Source of the DNA: Psilocybe azurescens
Taxonomy: Eukaryota; Basidiomycota; Agaricomycetes; Agaricales; Agrocybaceae
DNA: 64,000 nucleotides
Assembly: GCA_023853785.1 (NCBI GenBank)
Contig: JAJIRX010000177.1
Location: 25,808-89,807, forward strand
Direction: 5' to 3'
Shown: positions 58,621 through 64,000 of the stretch, piece after piece
Layout: every line of letters starts with the position of its first letter
Position numbering within the stretch: the stretch's first letter is position 1
Notes under the pieces: generated by a model
What the model was told of the DNA's origin: nothing
Databases searched by the model: none
What the model saw: the letters and a program-made list of their open reading frames with translations, nothing else
Translations under genes and position numbers: made by a program

Positions 58621-59114
58621 ACTACCCACATGTAAGCCTGGTGCCCCAGTCTTACCACAGCCCCTTTCCATATTATCTTATCTATTACATTTACGTACAC
58701 GTGACCGTGATCCCCAACCCCATTCCTTCGACGTCGACTTCTCTCTTACACATTAGACTTGGCTTGATGGCTGTTGCTTTGCACGCGTGAACGAGGCCTT
58801 TTTCCTTTTTTTGTGGGACTGATTTGAACCATGCTTAATTATTTATTATTTATTCTTAATATTATTACTTGTTCTTAAATAACAATTTTTGCATTGAAAT
58901 TTTATAATTACATATATTGAACAATTAACTACCACATTAATCAAAAAACTAGTGAAAAAGGGGCTTTTTATTATGTCAGGGCCAGATTTTGTAGTTTTGG
59001 TACATTTTTCACAAATATGTTGATTATCGCATTAAACACAAAAATATAAAAAATACAGAATAACATGCATGAGTTCTAAGTATGCCAAGAATTAGATCTT
59101 AAAGGAGGTCTTTA
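58621..59114. other. AT-rich spacer with a dispersed repeat
   Basis: 58950-59070 resembles 42890-43020 (AAAAAGGxGC...GTC(A/G)G(G/A)GCCAGATTTTG). No gene. Confidence 0.45.
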
Positions 59115-59489
59115 CCCTCACCCAGGTATTCCATGTGGAGTCCACCAACTCCGGCATGGAGTTGGTGGACTCCACATGGAGTTTGGTGACACTTTTTTGC
59201 AGATATCCCAGCCATTTAGAGGTGGAGCCTCCACATGGAGTCCAGCCGGAATCCACTCATCCTCCATGTGGACCGATGTGGAGGATGTGGAACTCCATGT
59301 GGACTCCATGTGGAACTTCATCTGAGTCTCACATCCTCCATATGGATTCCATATGGATTTGACTCAAGAAGCATGTATATCAGCATTAATACACTATTTC
59401 AGGGTCAATTTCTAATGGACTCCAGGTGGAGGATGATCCCCAGATTTTATTTATATTTTATTTATATTTTATTATAATGTAAAAAAAAA

Positions 59490-59562
59490 GCACCGACAGG
59501 AATTGAACTCGGGCATCTGAGAAGGCCACACACTGACGTTAAACCAACTAAGCTATAGAGCC
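59490..59562 (-). other. tRNA-like sequence with A box, B box and T-run terminator
   Basis: 73 nt, starting GGCTCTATAGCTTAGTTGG (A box TAGCTTAGTTGG, perfect to TRGYNNARNNGG) and holding AGTTCAATTCC (B box). A run of nine T follows directly, as in Pol III terminators. The acceptor ends (GGCTCTA and TCGGTGC) pair poorly and no good anticodon stem forms, so a working tRNA is unlikely. Best read as a tRNA pseudogene or SINE head. Confidence 0.5.
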
Positions 59563-59989
59563 TTTATAATTTATAAAATTTTGATGGGCTAGATACCAAT
59601 ACGGCTATTTACTCGGCATTTCTCGGCAAGTGACAAATAACGTCACGTATGTGACTTATTGATGCCACGTCGGTCCATTTATTATTCCACCACCCCACCT
59701 CTTCCTCCGACCACCACCACCCCTGCCACCGTCGTGCGTGCCCCCCACCCTCGCCGTCGTCGGTCGGAGCCAGGCCCATGCCAACCCAACCCGACACGCA
59801 TCGCATCGCAACCGAGACCTACGAAGAACAAAGCGGACACCCGGCGAGCGAAGGGGAGGTGAGTACGAACGAAGACGAACGAGGCGGGTGGAGAACGAGG
59901 AACGAGGCGAGGCGAATGCGGAACGAGGGGGAACGAGGCGATGCGATGCGAACGAGGAACGATGTCGCGACCCCAGGTAAGTCGCGAAT

Positions 59990-60520
59990 TCCGCATGCCG
60001 CCGCCATTAACCGCTCTCCCCCCTCTTTTTCGTGTAGGCTGACGACAACGACAGAATACGTCGCGGTACGTACAACGATGGGTACAACGGCACACAGGAC
60101 GCATACGGACGACGACACCAACACATCGCAGACCATGATGACGACGCGTACAACGGCCGCGACAACGGCGACAACGGCCACTACGACCACGACCACGACC
60201 ACGACATGTACAACGACAACGACAATGCATACGATGGCCACGACAACAACAACGACAATGCGTACGACGGCCACGACAATGACAACGATGTGTACGACGA
60301 CAATGACAACGTGTACGACAGCCACAACAACAACAACGACAACACGTCGACAGCCACAACAATGACAGCGACATGTACAACGACGATGACGACGTGTACG
60401 ACAGCCACAACGGCGATGACAACGCGTATGACAGACGCAGCGGACACGACAGCACAACGTACGGACACGCCGGACACGCACGACGGCCACCACGACGTGG
60501 CGAAGGCCACCACAACGTAA
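59990..60520. repeat. ACGACAACGAC-type satellite
   Basis: Degenerate 3- and 6-bp reiterations giving Thr- or Asp/Asn-rich open frames on the plus strand and Val-rich or Arg/Cys-rich ones on the minus strand. Low-complexity; not called as coding. Confidence 0.85.
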
Positions 60521-61395
60521 ATGTGATATGGCCACAGCAACACGGCCATCCCCTACTCTTTTTTTTATCTCGTTTTTCTTTTTTCATGTTCATGTGCTTC
60601 TATATTTATTTGAACCAACTATGTACCCTCTCGCCCTCCTTTTTTCGTCCTGTTTTGTATGTTTTTCTTTTATTTCTTTTGTTTTATATATTTTTATATA
60701 TTTCTTTTTATGTTTCAGTGGTGATGAACTTCGCTAGTAGATAATATTGTAGATAATAATGTAGTATATAGTTTTTAATATATTATATATACATTCTTAC
60801 ATGAATTTACTCTAAGAAAATACATTCCAATTAAAATCTGGCTATAGCTGGACTTTGTGAAATTCAATAAGTCTGCTCTCTGATGGCCTAAGCTGGAATA
60901 TTGTTACCCAGGTATGGAGTCCAGGTGGATTCTAATTGAACTCCACCTGGACTCCATCTGGCCTCCACCTGGCCTCCACCTGGCCTCCACCTGGCCTCCA
61001 GTTGGATTCAAGTGGAATTGCTTGAAGTCCATCTGGAGTCCATCTGGAGTCCACCTGAACTCCACCTATCAAAGATAACTTTCTGAACACTTGGATATGT
61101 TCCAGATGGAGTCCATGTGGAGTCCACCACTTCTGTATGGAGTTGGTGGACTCCACATGGAGTATATGGGTGGAGGTAAAGTACACGGCTTAAGTGTACT
61201 GTATTTAGTATATCGGTCAGAGTCTTTGATAGAAAGATATAAGAAGAATCTTGTTTTATTTTTAAAAAAAGAAAACACACTGGTAGCAAACGACATCCGT
61301 GATGTCAAAGACCCTCTTGAAGGGGACAACAGGATCATAGCGATTTAATTCAATGAATAGCCCTATATTGTTGGAGGATGTCATTGAAACTTCTT

Positions 61396-62073
61396 TTATA
61401 ATTCCGACGGCGCTTTGAATATATGATGACACTTAGTCACAACAACTACCACGCCGCACCAAGGATGATCTTTGCATGAAGACGCTATGCACGTTTCTGG
61501 TAAGTGGTTGATGGTGTGAAGAAAATCCGTGAGGCACAAAGACACAAAGTTTACATGGACATCAATGAACTTGAGCTGTTTTTCTCCATCAATATTCATG
61601 ACTGTGATGAAGGAAGACCTGACCAACCTGTGTCTCAGCGTTTGAGTTCGAGTAAGGGTTGTTGTTGTCTCTGCCACTTTTTTCGATCAACGCCATGTTT
61701 CCTTGTATCTCCATTATCCATCCAGTACATTTAGCATTCAGTCCGCTGTTGATTTGAACATGATCTCTGACATTGAATATTTTATGCACATCGTTCCACG
61801 AAATGCGATGAGCTGCATCTGATCGCTCGACTGATCTTCAATGCTTACGAGTGGCCCATATACAGGGTCGTCTTTGGGTGGATCCAGTGACACATCTACA
61901 AATCGACTGCTGATACAAGATACAGTTCCCTTTCGCCGGTTGACAGAATCACCACGTGCTCGAACCCGAAAAAATCCATTCCTTGGGATGCAGAATGGGC
62001 ATACTATCAAGGATAAATGGATGTTGAGATTGAATAAACTGCTCAAAAGAGTTGTGTGCAATTTTGCCCACAC
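61396..62073 (-). pseudogene. Possible KOW-domain (Spt5-like) protein remnant
   Basis: Pieces in three frames: GFFRVRARGDSVNRRKGTVS, RFVDVSLDPPKDDPVYGPLV, SIEDQSSDQMQLIAFRG; then FNVRDHVQINSGLNAKCTGW, IMEIQGNMALIEKSGRDNN; then VRSSFITVMNIDGEKQLKFI, DVHVNFVSL. The middle piece has the feel of a KOW motif (VxDHVxxxSG...GWIxEIQGxMALI). Fungal genomes carry many KOW/Spt5-like hypothetical genes near mobile elements. Frames are broken at least twice. It starts within a few bases of the 1.9-kb repeat, so its 5' end may be cut off. Low-confidence family call. Confidence 0.35.
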
Positions 62074-62077
62074 CCGT

Positions 62078-64000
62078 TGAGATGTTTAGTGTGGGGTGAC
62101 TTTGTAATTGCCCAATACACAACACCCAATCAAATATTTATATTGATCAGTTCGATCTGGGAGGGTAAGCTTGTAAGGCTTATTACAATAACTAGTTTAG
62201 CAGAGTACAGACTTAGACGATCGCTCTGGGGTGATCACTAGTAGCTAGAGAACGCTTTTACAGGCTAGTACACACAAGGCGCTTGAATAGTAAGGCGATC
62301 TCTCTATATGAGGGCGATTACCAATATCAGGGGGATCGCTTTTGGGGGCGAGTGTACACGGGACACTTAACAGTTCTCTTTATAAAACCCAAACTCAAAC
62401 TTTATCAAACACTATAAGCGATCACCCGTATTAACACGTAGTAGATCCTTAGTTCCTATAAGCAACTGGGCACACTAGTCCACAGTCCTTAGTTTACTAT
62501 AGGCAATGTCCTGAAAACAGTCGGATTTCTCTGACAGCCATCCCTAGTTACTATGAGCAATCACTAGCCTTTATAGGGTTCCCACCTGTACTTAATAATC
62601 CCCAGGGCAGTCTTACTATAGGCAACGTCCTGAACAGTCGGAGTTCTCTGACAGTTGTCCCTAGTTACTATGAACAATGGCTAGTCGTATAGGGTTCCAA
62701 TCTGTACTTAACAATCCCCAGGGCAGTCCACAGATGACTTATAAAAGCCTGCTTATCAAGTCTAATAGACCTGACATTAAATATCACAATGGCGATCGCT
62801 CACGAAACCAGGTAGCGCCTAATTGCTTAAGGTGAACTGCAGTGTTCGATCTCTTATCACAAAAATCACTAGTCCCTCGAAGTGTTAACACTAGAATTCT
62901 TCTTCAGAGTAAATTCTGATATCAAATCTGGGGTGTAAATTACTTGGTTCCTATTCTAAGATACAGGGCTGTTTTTATAGGCTAAATAGATACTTTGGCT
63001 TGTGATAATTGAAAGAGACTAAGAGAAAAGGAAGGAAATAGACCACGTGCTGCCTAGCCTTTGCTGCACCAATTATAACAGTGGAAAGTACTAGTTTGCC
63101 TGGGCTACGGCGCTTATTTGAAGATAACATTGTTGTCCATGCGGCAGTGCCTTCTTGGGTAGCGATCACCTGACTTATTTTATCAGATGGCTCACGGCTA
63201 AGGCATGTCGGGACTAGATTGCTAGGGTATATTTCCTAGGAAACCCTACCAAGGTTCCCAAGCACAGTTGCTATTGGTTTAGGACCTCCTGGAACAGCAG
63301 GTGCCCTTATCATGAGGAAAGTTACCTCTAGTATCGTGTGGCGATCGCTGGCTGGGCGATCGCTCACTCACATTGGCTGCATTGCAAATTACAAGTTTTT
63401 ATAGTCAGATCTAGTAGACCGCCATATGCTGAGTTGTACACAAGATTTCAATTGCCAATGCATTCAGTCCGTGGGGCGATCACCCGTGTGGCGCAGTGAT
63501 GCCTGATCCCCGAGCGGTTGATCGCCTAATTTAGTGAACAGCCTTTGTGAGGCCTGGACACAGTGATCGCTTTTGCTAATTAATAAGGTTTTCATCACTT
63601 GGTGATCGCTTGGTAAGACACTGGTGGGTGTTACCCCTTGTAAGAGCCAAGGTCATTTCTTAAGAGTTTCTTCTTTGCATGGGACTTATAGTATGATCAA
63701 TGGAGCGGGCGACGCTTCGGACGCTTCGGTTAGGGTTGCTTTGATAGCTGTGTAGGAAACTAAAGGTAGTCTTTGATTTGTAGCACTGATTAATAGGCCA
63801 CACTACACCTTAGTTAGTTTGTAAGGTCTATTACTCTTGTTGGCCCACTAGGAAGTAAAGCCTCAAAGCCTAATAGTCTGGCTTTATCTCCTACCCTTCA
63901 CTAGTATAATGTACTAGTTTATTACAGATAACAATTGCAAAAATAAGGGCCTCTGTATCTCACTATGAATTGTAAGCTCAGAATGGTTTACACCCTTTCA
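62078..64000. repeat. 1.92-kb GATCGC-rich repeat, copy 2 (reaches window end)
   Basis: Same orientation and length as 37872-39790; the last bases of the window (CACCCTTTCA) equal the last bases of copy 1. Retains more CpG, with GCGATCGC at about 62792, 63342 and 63357. The true right edge cannot be confirmed because the window stops. Confidence 0.85.

Larger units (their letters stand above)
59115..61184. mobile_element. Non-autonomous element E3 (TCCAnnTGGA ends, satellite core)
   Basis: Left part has TCCATGTGGAGTCCACCAAC and its inverse (59128-59350). Right part (60905-61165) has TCCACCTGGA and TCCACATGGA words, then GGTAAAGTAC at 61175-61184. The core has the same motif as E2 (CGTCGGTCGGAGCCAGGC at about 59757; CTCGTCGGTCGGAGCCAGGC at 53222), then an ACGACAACAACG satellite (60040-60520). 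It also includes a tRNA-like segment. No transposase. Confidence 0.55.

Noticed and set aside
59490..59562. Functional tRNA gene
   Set aside because: Acceptor and anticodon stems do not pair, so only the Pol III boxes and T-run are credited.
59682..60593. 303- and 238-codon frames on the minus strand
   Set aside because: Arg/Cys- or Val-rich translations of an ACGACAAC-type repeat; no start context, introns or motifs.
37872..64000. Pair of 1.9-kb repeats as the two LTRs of one 24-kb retrotransposon
   Set aside because: The interval contains ordinary intron-bearing genes and segmental duplications and no matching gag-pol; the dead Ty3 element lies outside the pair.

Overview
The window looks like a piece of a basidiomycete (agaricomycete, mushroom-type) nuclear genome. 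Its genes are cut by many short GT-AG introns of about 45-75 nt. It carries fungal genes (a MICOS subunit, a MAPEG glutathione transferase, a trehalose-synthase regulatory subunit, GH78 alpha-L-rhamnosidases) and an uncharacterised multi-copy membrane-protein family. It also holds a long AT-rich island of transposable-element debris. I cannot name the genus from sequence alone. Almost every single-frame ORF here is an exon fragment, an antisense shadow or low-complexity sequence, so genes were rebuilt from splice sites and reading phase.

Layout. 0.3-7.0 kb is the conserved arm: a microsomal GST3-like gene (+), a decaying RING/IBR gene with tandemly repeated mini-exons (-), a MIC26/MIC27 gene (+) and a HAPSTR1/C16orf72-like gene (-). 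7.4-14.3 kb holds a TA-flanked MITE, a frameshifted GH78 rhamnosidase, a nonsense-bearing member of an agaricomycete-type family, and a third 3'-terminal rhamnosidase fragment. 16.7-28.6 kb is a mosaic of segmental duplications: membrane gene A (intact), the 3' half of a trehalose-synthase subunit (pseudogene), a second rhamnosidase copy (pseudogene), membrane gene C (splice-broken) and a third copy of the trehalose-gene 3' flank. 28.6-44.6 kb is an AT-rich repeat island with a hairpin cluster, a diverged direct duplication, a dead Ty3/gypsy element, a 1.9-kb GATCGC-rich repeat and several non-autonomous elements. 44.7-51.5 kb is the fuller version of the 16.7-22.0 kb duplication, with membrane gene B (frameshifted) and the near-complete TPS3/TSL1-like gene. 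52-64 kb holds minisatellites, elements with hexamer-satellite cores, a tandem pair of membrane genes (D1 intact, D2 truncated), a tRNA-derived sequence, a possible KOW-domain remnant and a second copy of the 1.9-kb repeat that reaches the window edge.

How it fits together. The conserved genes serve unrelated housekeeping roles: detoxification, mitochondrial cristae, stress response and trehalose. The local theme is duplication followed by decay: three rhamnosidase copies, two trehalose-subunit copies (plus a third copy of its 3' flank) and five membrane-gene copies share breakpoints and differ by frameshifts. The best candidate for something undescribed is the five-member membrane family with the SFGFFQIxGV core, of which two members keep complete reading frames across five or six exons. 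Several frame breaks lie in homopolymers, so assembly error must be excluded before these loci are called dead.
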